A stretch of DNA of 64,000 bases from Lentisalinibacter orientalis. GTDB lineage: Bacteria > Pseudomonadota > Gammaproteobacteria > Steroidobacterales > Woeseiaceae. Below are positions 24,847-33,808 of the stretch, piece by piece (position 1 is the stretch's first letter; every line of letters starts with the position of its first letter). A program made the translations under genes and the position numbers. The stretch is taken from assembly GCF_040706535.1 (NCBI RefSeq), contig NZ_JAPDRJ010000004.1, forward strand, positions 62,001-126,000. Direction: 5' to 3'. The notes beneath the pieces are model-generated. The model was not told the origin of the DNA and did not search any database. It saw nothing but the letters and a program-made list of their open reading frames with translations.

Positions 24847-24919
24847 ACGGCCCATTGCCGTGTTATGTTGATAGGCAGCGCCGAGGCGCTTTGATGCACC
24901 GCGACACAGGGAGTCTGCC

Positions 24920-27304
24920 ATGGCGACGGACATCGGACCGGACACGAGACCGGAAATGGAGGCGGGGCCGCTCAGCTGGCGGCAGGACGGGAACGGAGCC
25001 CTCACGGAGATTCCGCTCGCGCGGGTCACCCGGCGGGACGTCCTCGCCGGCATCGCGGCGGGCACGGGCTTCGCGTTCGCGCTGTCGCTGACGGGCTGCG
25101 CGCGGGCCGACCAGACGGCCGGCGGCCTCAGCGACGTGCGGGGCGGAGACGCCACGCCGAGCCTGTTCATCAGCATCGATAAAGACGGTACCGTCACGGT
25201 GACCTGTCACCGCTCCGAGATGGGTCAGCAGACCTGGACGGCAATGGCCCAGATCATGGCCGACGAACTCGAGGCCGACTGGAGCCGCATCGAGGTGGTG
25301 CAGGCTATCGGTCATCCGAAATACGGCGACCAGAACACCGACGGCTCGCGCTCCGTGCGCCGCAACCTCACCCGCCTGCGCTATGCGGGCGCCGGCATGC
25401 GCCACATGCTGGAGACGGCGGCGGCGAACCGTTGGGGCGTGCCGGCGGAAGAGTGCAGCGCGCAGCTGCACCAGGTGGTGCACGGGCCCAGCGGACGCAC
25501 CCTCGGCTACGGCGAGCTGGCCGCGGACGCCGCCGGTCTCGATATTCCCGACAAGGACGCCGTCCGGCTGAAGGACCGCAGCGACTGGCGCTACATCGGC
25601 AAGGACGTCGCGTCCCTCACGGTCCCCGACATCGTGGTCGGCAAGGGCACCTTCGGCATCGACGTACAGGTGCCCGACATGGTCTACGCGGTCATCGCCC
25701 GCCCGCCGGTGGTGTTCGGCAGCGTGAAGAGCGTGAACGACGAGAAGGCGCTGGAGGTGCCCGGCGTGCTGCGTACCGTGCGGCTGGATTCGCCCGAACC
25801 GCCGGCGGCCTTCAAGCCCCTCGGCGGCGTCGCGGTCATCGCCGACAACACCTGGTCCGCCCTGCAGGGTCGCGAGGCGCTGGAGATCGAGTGGGAGGCG
25901 GGCCCGAACGGTGACTACGACTCCGACGCCTTCCGGGAGCAGCTCCTGGAGACGGCCCGCAAGCCCGGCCAGGTGCGGCGCAGCCGCGGCGACGTAAAGA
26001 AGGCGCTCGAATCGGCGGCGAAACGGGTATCCGCCGACTACTACGTGCCGCATCTGTCCCAGGCACCCATGGAGCCGCCGGCGGCCACCGCGCGCTGGGA
26101 CGGCGACAAGTGCGAGGTCTGGGCCTGCGTACAGGCGCCCCAGGCCACCCGGTCCGCGGTCGCGGGGGCGCTGGACGTCGACCCGGAGCAGGTGATCGTG
26201 ACGCCGACCTGGCTCGGCGGCGCGTTCGGCCGCAAGTCCAAGCCGGACTTCGCCGTGGAAGCCGCACTGCTCGCGCGGGAGATCGGCAGGCCGGTGAAGG
26301 TCACCTGGAGCCGGGAGGACGACCTCAAGCACGGCTACTTCCACTCGGTGAGCGGCCAGCACATGGAGGGCGGCCTGGACGAGGAGGGCCGCTGCACGGC
26401 GTTCCTGCACCGCACCGTATTTCCGCCCATCCCGTCGACGTTCCAGAAAGGCGTCACGGAGCCCTCCTGGGGCGAGCTGCGCCTGGGCGCCTCGGACAAC
26501 CCCTTCATCGTGCCGAACCTGCAGCTGGAGACCGGGCCGGCCGAGGCGAAGGTGCGCATCGGCTGGTTGCGCTCGGTGGCGAATGTCTATCACGCCTTCG
26601 CCATCCAGAGCTTCGCCGCCGAACTCGCGGCGGCCGCCGGCCGCGACCAGAAGGACTTCCTGCTGGAACTGATCGGACCGCCGCGGATCGTGGACCCGCG
26701 GGAGGAGGGCGCCGAGTACGACAACTACGGCGACCCGTTCGAGGAATACCCCATCGATACCGGCCGGCTGGCCAACGTGACCAAGATGGCCGCCGAGATG
26801 GCCGGCTGGGGCCGCACGATGGGCAGCGGCGGGGGCCTGGGCATCGCCGCGCATCGCTCCTTCCTGGCCTACGTGGCCACCGTGGTCGAGGTGAAGGTGG
26901 ACGACGAGGGCCGGCTCACCATACCAGGCGTCTGGTCCGCCATCGACGCCGGTACCGTGGTGAATACGCGCCACGTGGAGGCGCAGATGGAAGGCGGCTG
27001 CCTGTACGGGCTCTCCAACGCGCTGTACGGCGAGATCACCGCCAAGAACGGCGTCATCCAGCAGGAGAACTTCCCCTCCTGGCGCATCATGAAGATGAGC
27101 GAGGCGCCGCGGAACTTCGAGGTGAAGATCATGGAGTCCGACGCCCCGCCGTGCGGGGTGGGCGAGCCGCCGACGCCGCCGGCCGCCCCGGCACTCACCA
27201 ACGCCATCTACGCCGCCACCGGCAAGCGTATCCGCCGCCTGCCCGTCTTCGGGCCGAATGCGGACAGCCTGGACAGCCTCAGCAGCGGGAGTGAACAGTC
27301 ATGA
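24920..27304 (+). CDS. Molybdenum hydroxylase large subunit (isoquinoline 1-oxidoreductase IorB-like)
   Basis: A 794-residue molybdopterin-cytosine-dinucleotide subunit of the xanthine oxidase family, IorB type. A Tat-like signal is present around residues 37-66 (R-R-D-V-L-A-G-I-A-A-G-T-G-F-A-F-A), ending in T-G-C. Cofactor-contact stretches include T-W-L-G-G-A-F-G-R-K-S and E-V-K-V-D-D-E-G-R. The catalytic Glu is in G-V-G-E-P-P-T-P-P. It hydroxylates an N-heterocycle or aldehyde; the substrate is unknown. The stop overlaps the small-subunit start (ATGA). No molybdenum-cofactor or XdhC-type maturation gene is adjacent. Confidence 0.86.
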   Translation: MATDIGPDTRPEMEAGPLSWRQDGNGALTEIPLARVTRRDVLAGIAAGTGFAFALSLTGCARADQTAGGLSDVRGGDATPSLFISIDKDGTVTVTCHRSEMGQQTWTAMAQIMADELEADWSRIEVVQAIGHPKYGDQNTDGSRSVRRNLTRLRYAGAGMRHMLETAAANRWGVPAEECSAQLHQVVHGPSGRTLGYGELAADAAGLDIPDKDAVRLKDRSDWRYIGKDVASLTVPDIVVGKGTFGIDVQVPDMVYAVIARPPVVFGSVKSVNDEKALEVPGVLRTVRLDSPEPPAAFKPLGGVAVIADNTWSALQGREALEIEWEAGPNGDYDSDAFREQLLETARKPGQVRRSRGDVKKALESAAKRVSADYYVPHLSQAPMEPPAATARWDGDKCEVWACVQAPQATRSAVAGALDVDPEQVIVTPTWLGGAFGRKSKPDFAVEAALLAREIGRPVKVTWSREDDLKHGYFHSVSGQHMEGGLDEEGRCTAFLHRTVFPPIPSTFQKGVTEPSWGELRLGASDNPFIVPNLQLETGPAEAKVRIGWLRSVANVYHAFAIQSFAAELAAAAGRDQKDFLLELIGPPRIVDPREEGAEYDNYGDPFEEYPIDTGRLANVTKMAAEMAGWGRTMGSGGGLGIAAHRSFLAYVATVVEVKVDDEGRLTIPGVWSAIDAGTVVNTRHVEAQMEGGCLYGLSNALYGEITAKNGVIQQENFPSWRIMKMSEAPRNFEVKIMESDAPPCGVGEPPTPPAAPALTNAIYAATGKRIRRLPVFGPNADSLDSLSSGSEQS

Positions 27305-27759
27305 GCACCAAACTGACCGTCAACGGTGAATCCGTCGAACTCGACGTCCCGAGCGAGATGCCGCTGCTGTGGGCACTGCGCGACCGGCTGCAGCTCACCG
27401 GCACGAAGTACGGCTGCGGCATCTCCCAGTGCGGCGCCTGCGTCGTCTACGTGGACGGCAGGGCGCGGCGCGCCTGCGTGACCCCGGTGGGCAGTGTCGC
27501 CGATTCGAGCGTCACCACCATCGAGGGCGTCCAGGGCCCCGAGGCCGAAGCCGTCCGCGCAGCCTGGCAGGCGATAGACGTGCCCCAGTGCGGCTATTGC
27601 CAGTCCGGCCAGATCATGTCCGCGGTCGATCTGCTGAAGAAGAATCCGAAGCCGAGCGACAAGGACATCGACGAGGCCATGGACGGCAACCTCTGCCGCT
27701 GCGCCACCTACGTGCGCATCCGACGCGCCATCAAGGACGCGGCCGCCTCGCTGGGCTGA
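27301..27759 (+). CDS. Molybdenum hydroxylase [2Fe-2S] small subunit (IorA-like)
   Basis: A 152-residue iron-sulfur subunit. The plant-type ferredoxin cluster cysteines lie in Y-G-C-G-I-S-Q-C-G-A-C and the following A-C-V-T-P. The second helical cluster has Q-C-G-Y-C-Q-S-G-Q-I-M and G-N-L-C-R-C-A-T-Y. It passes electrons from the large subunit to an external acceptor, and no FAD subunit is present, as in the Ior type. It overlaps the large-subunit gene by four bases. The protein lacks its own signal and may ride with its Tat-signalled partner. Confidence 0.93.
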   Translation: MSTKLTVNGESVELDVPSEMPLLWALRDRLQLTGTKYGCGISQCGACVVYVDGRARRACVTPVGSVADSSVTTIEGVQGPEAEAVRAAWQAIDVPQCGYCQSGQIMSAVDLLKKNPKPSDKDIDEAMDGNLCRCATYVRIRRAIKDAAASLG

Positions 27760-27775
27760 CTGGGACGGGACCGGG

Positions 27776-29947
27776 ATGCCACGGAGGGGCGTCTGCGCAG
27801 CCGTCTGCGTGTTGTCGCTGGCCGCGCTGCTCGGCGGCTGCGGCGACGGAGAAGTCGCGCAGCCGAGGCCGAACGAGGTCGCCGCGGGTACCCCGACCGT
27901 GAGCGAGGAAGCGGCCGCGCGTCTGCGGCGCGGCCACTACGCCGACGTGCACGACCTCAAGCAGGCCGTGTCGCTGCCGACCGCCTTCGCTCGCTCGGAA
28001 GCGCTGCATGCACTCGCCGGCCGTGCCGGCGAGAAGAGAGTGGCGGCCCTGATCGACGAAGTGGCCGAGATCGCCGATCCGGCGCAGCGCCGGCTGGCTC
28101 GCCGGGTGCTTTATCTGCGCTTCACAGAACTCGATGCCGAACCGGCCGCGCGCCGGGCGGCGGCGGAATCGCCGCCGGAAGCGCACGAGCTTTTGCAGGC
28201 GCTGTTCGGCGACTGGGCGCGCCGCGACCTGGACGGCGCGCTGGCGGGGCTGCAGACGTTCTCCCGCGAGACGGACCTGCAGCGCTCGGCTGCGACGGGC
28301 ATCGTCAACGCCCATGCGTGGCGCGGCAGTCATCGCGCAGCCGCCGTACTGTCACGGTTGCCGGAGGCTTTGCGGACGCCGCACGTCCAGGGCAGCGCTG
28401 TCGCGGCTAACGCGGAAAGCGATCCGGCAGGCGCTTTCGAGCGGGCGCTGGAACTGGAGGATCGGGAGGCCCGCGAGACGGCGCTTTCTCTGATCGTCCG
28501 AACCTGGGCGGAGGCGGATCCGGAGGCCGCGTTCGCGCGAGTGAGGCAGCTCGATGACGGCCGCTTGCGAAATGCGGTCATGGCGCCCGCCACGCACGCA
28601 TGGGCCAAACAGGATCCGGAGGGTCTGTGGGACGCGGCCCGGCGTGAGGATAATCAACGACTCCGCACACAAATGCAGACCGCTGCGCTCGGGACACTTG
28701 TTGTGGAGGACACGGATCGTGCACTGGAGCTCGCCGCCGGACTCCCCGCCAGCGCGCGGCAGGGCGCCTACTACTCGATGCTGAGCCTGCTCGCGCAGAC
28801 CGCGCCGGAGCGTGCCGCCGACGCCGTCCTCGGCATCGCCGAGCCCCAGGTGCGCAAACGGGTAGCGCGGTCGATCATCGGGACGCTGGTGTCGCGGGAC
28901 ATCGACGAGGCGCTAGTCTGGGCCGAGCGAGTGGAGGGTGAGCGGGGCGACATTTGGCTGATGGTGCTGCGTCAGGCGGCACGAAGCGATCCGCTGGTCG
29001 GACTGAACCGTGCCGCCGCGCTGGGTGACCCGGATGAACGAGCCCGGGCGCTGATGGTGGCTATCAGCGGCGCTGCGGATACCGATCCCGACCTGGCTGC
29101 CGGTTACATTGCGGAGCTGCCCGCCGGGCCGAAGCGCAGCCAGGCTGTGCTGAGCCTGGTGAACGGGCTTGCCACTGCGGACCCCCGGGCCGCGATGGAA
29201 TTCGCGCTGGCGCGACCGGCGGACGAGCGAGAGAAGCTGCTCCGGCAAGTATCCGGTCGCATCGTCACGACCCATCCGGAGATCGCCGCCCAGTATTTGG
29301 CCCGCCTGAACGGGAAGGAGCGTACAGCCTGGCTGACGGCGATGGCGAACCAGAAGAGTGCCGATGATCCGGCCATCGCGGCCGCCTGGCTCGAGGGCTA
29401 TCAGGGCGACCCCGACTTCGACCGGATTGCCACGGCATTGACCGGCGGGATGAGCCGGAATGACCCCGAGACGGCCCTGGCCATCGCCCGGCGCATCGGC
29501 GACGAGACTCTGCGCAGCCATGCTCTGGCCCGCGTCGCCGGTGCGATGGCGAGCGCCGCGCCCGAGAATGCCATCGCCATCTACGAGCGCATGCCGGCGC
29601 AGGACCGCTCGCCCCAGCTCGTCGAGCAGATGGTACGACCGATGGTTCGAGCCGACCCGCAGCGGACGGAGCAATGGGTCGGCTCGTTCAGTGAGACCTC
29701 GCTGCGGGACAGCGGCTACTCTGCCCTGGCCGTGGGCATCGGGGACCTCGACCGCAGCCTGGACTATGTGCGGCGCATCACCACCGACGAAATGAAGATG
29801 CGCGCGCTGGCGCCCCTGCTCCTGCAGAACGGCCGCGATCCGGAGACGGTGGACCGCATTCTCGGCGGTGCGGGCCTCTCTCCCGAGGTCGCCGAGGAAC
29901 TGCGGGACGAGATGCGACGCCGCTTTCCCATGGGCCTGCCCCGCTGA
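27776..29947 (+). CDS. Large helical-repeat lipoprotein of unknown function
   Basis: A 723-residue predicted lipoprotein. The signal peptide ends in the lipobox L-L-G-G-C (Cys about residue 22). The rest consists of many loosely conserved helical units of about 30-35 residues, recognisable by D-P-x-x-A and A-x-x-W-A-x-x-D-P stretches such as T-W-A-E-A-D-P-E-A-A-F-A-R-V and H-A-W-A-K-Q-D-P-E-G. This suggests an alpha solenoid for protein binding, in the periplasm or on the outer membrane. No catalytic motif was seen. It follows iorA by 16 bases and precedes the TauD-type gene by eight, so it may belong to the same operon. Confidence 0.72.
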   Translation: MPRRGVCAAVCVLSLAALLGGCGDGEVAQPRPNEVAAGTPTVSEEAAARLRRGHYADVHDLKQAVSLPTAFARSEALHALAGRAGEKRVAALIDEVAEIADPAQRRLARRVLYLRFTELDAEPAARRAAAESPPEAHELLQALFGDWARRDLDGALAGLQTFSRETDLQRSAATGIVNAHAWRGSHRAAAVLSRLPEALRTPHVQGSAVAANAESDPAGAFERALELEDREARETALSLIVRTWAEADPEAAFARVRQLDDGRLRNAVMAPATHAWAKQDPEGLWDAARREDNQRLRTQMQTAALGTLVVEDTDRALELAAGLPASARQGAYYSMLSLLAQTAPERAADAVLGIAEPQVRKRVARSIIGTLVSRDIDEALVWAERVEGERGDIWLMVLRQAARSDPLVGLNRAAALGDPDERARALMVAISGAADTDPDLAAGYIAELPAGPKRSQAVLSLVNGLATADPRAAMEFALARPADEREKLLRQVSGRIVTTHPEIAAQYLARLNGKERTAWLTAMANQKSADDPAIAAAWLEGYQGDPDFDRIATALTGGMSRNDPETALAIARRIGDETLRSHALARVAGAMASAAPENAIAIYERMPAQDRSPQLVEQMVRPMVRADPQRTEQWVGSFSETSLRDSGYSALAVGIGDLDRSLDYVRRITTDEMKMRALAPLLLQNGRDPETVDRILGGAGLSPEVAEELRDEMRRRFPMGLPR

Positions 29948-29955
29948 ACCGGACC

Positions 29956-31059
29956 ATGCTGTTCGGCCGCCGCTCCTACAACACCCTGCAGGCTCAGACC
30001 CTGCACTATTTCGCGCGTCCCCACGCGAAGATCCGCCGCAAGCCGATTACGGGTCCGGCGGCCTGGCGCGGCAGCGACCTACGCCCTAGTGACTGGACCC
30101 ACGAGTTGACGCCGGCGGAAGTCGACGAGATTCGTGCGGCCGTGAACGTTGTCGCGGCCCGCGGCCTCGAGCTGCGACGGTTGCGACGGCAGGACTTCCC
30201 GCTGCCCCTGCTGGCGCCACGCATCGACGAGTGGCGCCGGGAGCTGGCCGACGGCCGGGGCTTCCAGCTGATCCGCGGTGTGCCGGTCGCGGACTGGAGC
30301 GAGGACGAGGCCGGGACCTTCTTCTGGGCGTTCGGCCTGCACCTGGGCATCCCCGGCACCCAGAATCCGGAAGGCGATCTGCTCGGCCACGTCATCGACA
30401 CGCGCTCCGCCGCTGACCGGGACTCGGGGCGCTATTACAAGACGGCGAAGAACATTGCCTACCATTGTGACGCGGCCGACGTGGTCGGACTGCTGTGCCT
30501 GCGCAAGGCGAAGTCCGGCGGTCTCAGCCGCATCGTGAGTTCGGTGACGGTCTACAACGAGCTGCTGTCACGGCGGCCGGACCTGGTGGAACGTCTCTAC
30601 CGGCCCTTCCACCTGGATACCCACGGCGAGGGTGGCGTGCGCACGGTGCCGATCGAGCCCTGCCGTTACCACGGCGGGCACCTGCGCACCTTCTACCACA
30701 GCGACTATTTCCGCTCGGCGTTCGACTACGAGCACGTGCCGTCGATGAGCGAGGCGGAGCGTGAACTGCTGGGTCTCTACGAGAGCATCGCCGAGGACCC
30801 CGACAACCGCCTGGACATGGATCTCGCGCCCGGGGACATCCAGCTGGTCTCCAATCACACCGTGCTGCACGCACGCACGGCCTACGAGGATTACGCGGCC
30901 CCGACCGAGCGGCGCCACCTGCTCAGGCTGTGGCTGTCGCTGCCGGGCAGCAGCCGCGGCCGGCTGTCACGCCTCTCCGGCCGCTTGCGTCTGCTCGCGC
31001 GGGTGGCGCCGCAAAGGCTGCAGGCGCGACTGCGAGGCGCCCCGCCGCGATCCGTGTGA
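29956..31059 (+). CDS. TauD/TfdA-type Fe(II)/2-oxoglutarate-dependent oxygenase
   Basis: A 367-residue putative oxygenase. The iron ligands are visible as the H-C-D in I-A-Y-H-C-D-A-A-D and the distal His in S-N-H-T-V-L-H-A-R-T-A-Y. The 2-oxoglutarate-binding Arg is probably in the following R-R-H-L-L-R-L-W. It lacks a signal peptide and should be cytoplasmic. The substrate is unknown; it is larger than taurine dioxygenase and resembles family members of uncertain function. It is convergent with the amidohydrolase gene. Confidence 0.84.
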   Translation: MLFGRRSYNTLQAQTLHYFARPHAKIRRKPITGPAAWRGSDLRPSDWTHELTPAEVDEIRAAVNVVAARGLELRRLRRQDFPLPLLAPRIDEWRRELADGRGFQLIRGVPVADWSEDEAGTFFWAFGLHLGIPGTQNPEGDLLGHVIDTRSAADRDSGRYYKTAKNIAYHCDAADVVGLLCLRKAKSGGLSRIVSSVTVYNELLSRRPDLVERLYRPFHLDTHGEGGVRTVPIEPCRYHGGHLRTFYHSDYFRSAFDYEHVPSMSEAERELLGLYESIAEDPDNRLDMDLAPGDIQLVSNHTVLHARTAYEDYAAPTERRHLLRLWLSLPGSSRGRLSRLSGRLRLLARVAPQRLQARLRGAPPRSV

Positions 31060-31107
31060 TCGGCGCGGGTGGCGTCGACCGGCTCGGCCGGTCCGGCTCC
31101 GATCGTC

Positions 31108-32907
31108 TCAGCGCGCGGCCGTCGCGGTTGCCGCCTCCCGCCGCCAGATCGTCTCGCCCTCCTTGAGGGTCTCGAGCACGGTCAGATCCATCAGTTCCTC
31201 CGGCGGGATCGTCAGCGGGTTGCGATCGACGATGACCAGATCGGCCAGCTTGCCGGCTTCGATGGTGCCCTTGCGCGCTTCCTCGAACAGCTGCCGTGCG
31301 GCGCTGCTCGTGATGGCCTCCAGCGCCTGCCGGGCCGTCACGCGCTGTTCCGGCCCGAGCACCCGGCCCGAACGGGTCAGCCGATTCACCTGGCTGTAGA
31401 GGATCATGCGGCTGTTCGGCGGCGTCACCGGCGCGTCGTTGTGGCTGGTGTAGACGATGCCACGCTCGAGCGCCGAACGGGCAGGTGAGATGCGCACCGC
31501 GCGCTCCGGCCCGAGCACGCTGTCCCGGTGCCAGTCGCCCCAGTAGAACGTGTGCACGGACATGAACGAGGGGATCACGCCGAGTTCCGCCATGGCGTCC
31601 AGCTGGTCCTCGCGCGCGGTCTGGGCGTGGATGGCCACCGGCCGGCGGTCACCCGGCCCGAGCGCTTCGGTGGCCTTGCCGACGGCCGCCAGGAACTGAT
31701 CGATGGCGGCGTCGCCGTTGACGTGGGTCAGCACCTGCCAGCCATTCTCGAAGGCCCGGCGCACCTCGGTCGCGAGGTAGTCGTCCTCGAGCTGGGGATA
31801 GCCCCGGTAGTCCTCGTCCTGACCGTGGGGCGGCACGTGGTAGGGCAGGCTCAGCCAGGCCGTCTTCGCCTGGGGCGAGCCGTCCAGCGACAGCTTGATG
31901 CCCGGGATGCGGAGGTGATTCTCGTATCGGCGTGAGGCGTTTTCCATGAGGCCGTCGAACTCCGCGGCGTCGCGCGCGAAGGTGGGGTCCGGGTAGACGT
32001 CGATGTCCAGCTTCAGCAGGCCGCCGCTTGCCGCGGCCTGCAGGGCACGCACGTTGGCCGGGAGGGCGCGGCCTTCCTGGGCCGTCGTGAAGCCGGCGGC
32101 TGCGTAGGATTCCTGGGCGGCAGCCACCATGGCGGCGAAGCTCTCCGGGTCCTCGGGCAGCGGGAGCTTGTCGAGAGTGGCGAAGAAGGCGGTCTCCTCC
32201 AGCACGCCGTCCGGCTCGCGGCCGTCCGGCTTGCGGCGGATCACGCCGCCGGGCGGGTCCTCGCTCGCGGCGGTGATGCCGAGAGCCTCGAGACCCGCGC
32301 TGTTGACGACGGCGACGTGGCCCGACTGGTGGATCAGCAGCACCGGCATGTCGGAGATCATCGCGTCGAGGTCGGCGGCGGTGGGATGGCGCTGCTCGTC
32401 GAGTTGGGCATCGTCGTAGCCCATGCCGACGATCCAGCCCATCTTCGCCGCCTGGTCGCTGTCCCGGTGGGCCTCGAGTGCGGCGGCCATGGTGGCGAAG
32501 TCGGTGACCCCGCCGTCCGGCGGCGGCAACAGGCTTGCGGACTGGGCGAGGAAGCCCACCTGCAGGAAATGGCCGTGGGCATCGATGAAGCCGGGGAGCA
32601 CCGTGCGGCCGCCGAGGTTCCTGACCAGCGTGCCGGTGCCCTCCCAGACGGCCGCGATGTCCTCGGCCGTGCCCACGGCCTGGATTCTGCCATCCCGGAT
32701 CGCGACGGCGCCGGCTTCGAGAGTCGGGCCCGTAAGGGTGACGATAATGCCGCCGCTCAGGATCAGGTCGGCCGGTTCGGCGCCGGCGGCCGCGTCGGTG
32801 GCGGTTCCGGCGTCCGGTTCCGGCGACGGGCCGCAACCCCAGGCGAGGGTGGCCAGCGCCGCCGTGGCGGCGAGGCGGCTGGTGAGTCTGAAAACGGTCG
32901 GCGTCAT
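31108..32907 (-). CDS. Exported amidohydrolase of the YtcJ group
   Basis: A 599-residue metal-dependent hydrolase. A lipoprotein-type signal ends in L-A-W-G-C (Cys about residue 25), so the enzyme is probably membrane-anchored outside the cytoplasm. The amidohydrolase fold shows the metal motif V-L-P-G-F-I-D-A-H-G-H-F, the later G-D-A-A-I-D-Q-F region, H-A-Q-T-A and a C-terminal A-D-L-V-I-V-D-R-N-P-L strand. YtcJ-like proteins have mostly unknown substrates. The gene shares about a 57-base gap with the GNAT gene on the same strand and could be co-transcribed. Confidence 0.85.
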   Translation of the reverse strand: MTPTVFRLTSRLAATAALATLAWGCGPSPEPDAGTATDAAAGAEPADLILSGGIIVTLTGPTLEAGAVAIRDGRIQAVGTAEDIAAVWEGTGTLVRNLGGRTVLPGFIDAHGHFLQVGFLAQSASLLPPPDGGVTDFATMAAALEAHRDSDQAAKMGWIVGMGYDDAQLDEQRHPTAADLDAMISDMPVLLIHQSGHVAVVNSAGLEALGITAASEDPPGGVIRRKPDGREPDGVLEETAFFATLDKLPLPEDPESFAAMVAAAQESYAAAGFTTAQEGRALPANVRALQAAASGGLLKLDIDVYPDPTFARDAAEFDGLMENASRRYENHLRIPGIKLSLDGSPQAKTAWLSLPYHVPPHGQDEDYRGYPQLEDDYLATEVRRAFENGWQVLTHVNGDAAIDQFLAAVGKATEALGPGDRRPVAIHAQTAREDQLDAMAELGVIPSFMSVHTFYWGDWHRDSVLGPERAVRISPARSALERGIVYTSHNDAPVTPPNSRMILYSQVNRLTRSGRVLGPEQRVTARQALEAITSSAARQLFEEARKGTIEAGKLADLVIVDRNPLTIPPEELMDLTVLETLKEGETIWRREAATATAAR

Positions 32908-32964
32908 CGGCTGGCTCCCCTGCGGCGATATCCCGGACGGCAGTATAGGCGAGCGACCGACGTT

Positions 32965-33669
32965 TCAGGAGCCGTTCGGCGTATCGTCGGCGTCGCGCTC
33001 CCGGTTACGGCCCAGGGACAGCAGGCGTCGCACGGTCTGCTCGCCGAACCAGATCGGCACGATGAACGAGCCCAGCGCCACCAGCCGCAGCGTTGAGAAG
33101 AGGGCGTCGAAGATGTCGTCGCTCACCGGCATCGTCAGCGGGAAGCTGAACTCGACGACGCCCGGTTCCGACCGCCGCACTTCCAGACCCTCGGTATGCC
33201 GCTCCAGCAACTCGCGCACGTCCGGGTTGTCGGCGAGCGCCACCGAGCGGATGCGGCGGATGCCCCGCTCGGCTGCCGCGCCGGCGATACGTTCCAGCAG
33301 ACGCTTGCCGACACCGCGGTGCTGCCAGTCGTCCACCACCACGATGGAGATCTCCGCCGTCTCCGGATCCGACGTGCTGCGGACGAAGCGGGCGACGCCG
33401 ATGCCCTGCGCTTCGCCGTCGGGCGCGCCGGCGGGGAGCATGGCACCCAGGGCGTAGTGATCCGTGCCGTCGAACTCGGTGAGGTAGCGCAGTTCCTCGT
33501 CGCTGAGGCCGGTCTTGCTCGTGAAGAAGCGCCGGCGCCGGGATTCCGGCGAGAGGCGGGTGAACCCCTCCGCCAGCATCGCCTTGTGCCAGGGCTGCAC
33601 GGCGCGGAACTCGATGAGCGTGCCGTCATCGAGCGTGAGCCGTTCCCGGTAATCCCGCGTGTACTTCAT
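32965..33669 (-). CDS. GNAT family N-acetyltransferase
   Basis: A 234-residue protein with a GNAT fold. The acetyl-CoA loop is in H-R-G-V-G-K-R-L-L-E-R-I, following the strand A-E-I-S-I-V-V-V-D-D-W-Q. The N-terminal part resembles the GNAT domain attached to some acyl-CoA synthetases or used on proteins (R-R-R-R-F-F-T-S-K). The C-terminal about 60 residues hold a hydrophobic stretch (L-V-A-L-G-S-F-I-V-P-I-W-F-G) that may attach it to the membrane. Substrate unknown. Confidence 0.85.
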   Translation of the reverse strand: MKYTRDYRERLTLDDGTLIEFRAVQPWHKAMLAEGFTRLSPESRRRRFFTSKTGLSDEELRYLTEFDGTDHYALGAMLPAGAPDGEAQGIGVARFVRSTSDPETAEISIVVVDDWQHRGVGKRLLERIAGAAAERGIRRIRSVALADNPDVRELLERHTEGLEVRRSEPGVVEFSFPLTMPVSDDIFDALFSTLRLVALGSFIVPIWFGEQTVRRLLSLGRNRERDADDTPNGS

Positions 33670-33741
33670 GGCCGAATGCTATCAGCAACCGTGTTGCCAT
33701 CTCGTTGCGGAGACGTGGCGGCGGATCCGTAGAAGCCGCAG

Positions 33742-33770
33742 TTGACAACAAGACACGAAATAAGAAGGAT
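33742..33770 (+). promoter_or_regulatory. Candidate promoter and possible iron-response site of the TonB-receptor gene
   Basis: TTGACA at 33742-33747 and AAGGAT at 33765-33770 with a 17-base spacer give a reasonable sigma-70 promoter. The overlapping AT-rich stretch AATAAGAAGGATTCGCATTT shows a loose resemblance to a Fur box (about half of positions), so Fur control is only a possibility. Confidence 0.4.
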
Positions 33771-33808
33771 TCGCATTTGCATCTGGAACCACCGCAAGAG
33801 GAGCGACG

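Noticed and set aside
24845..24863. Hairpin after the AidB-like gene as an intrinsic terminator
   Set aside because: A seven-base stem is present but is not followed by a T-run, so termination is not supported.
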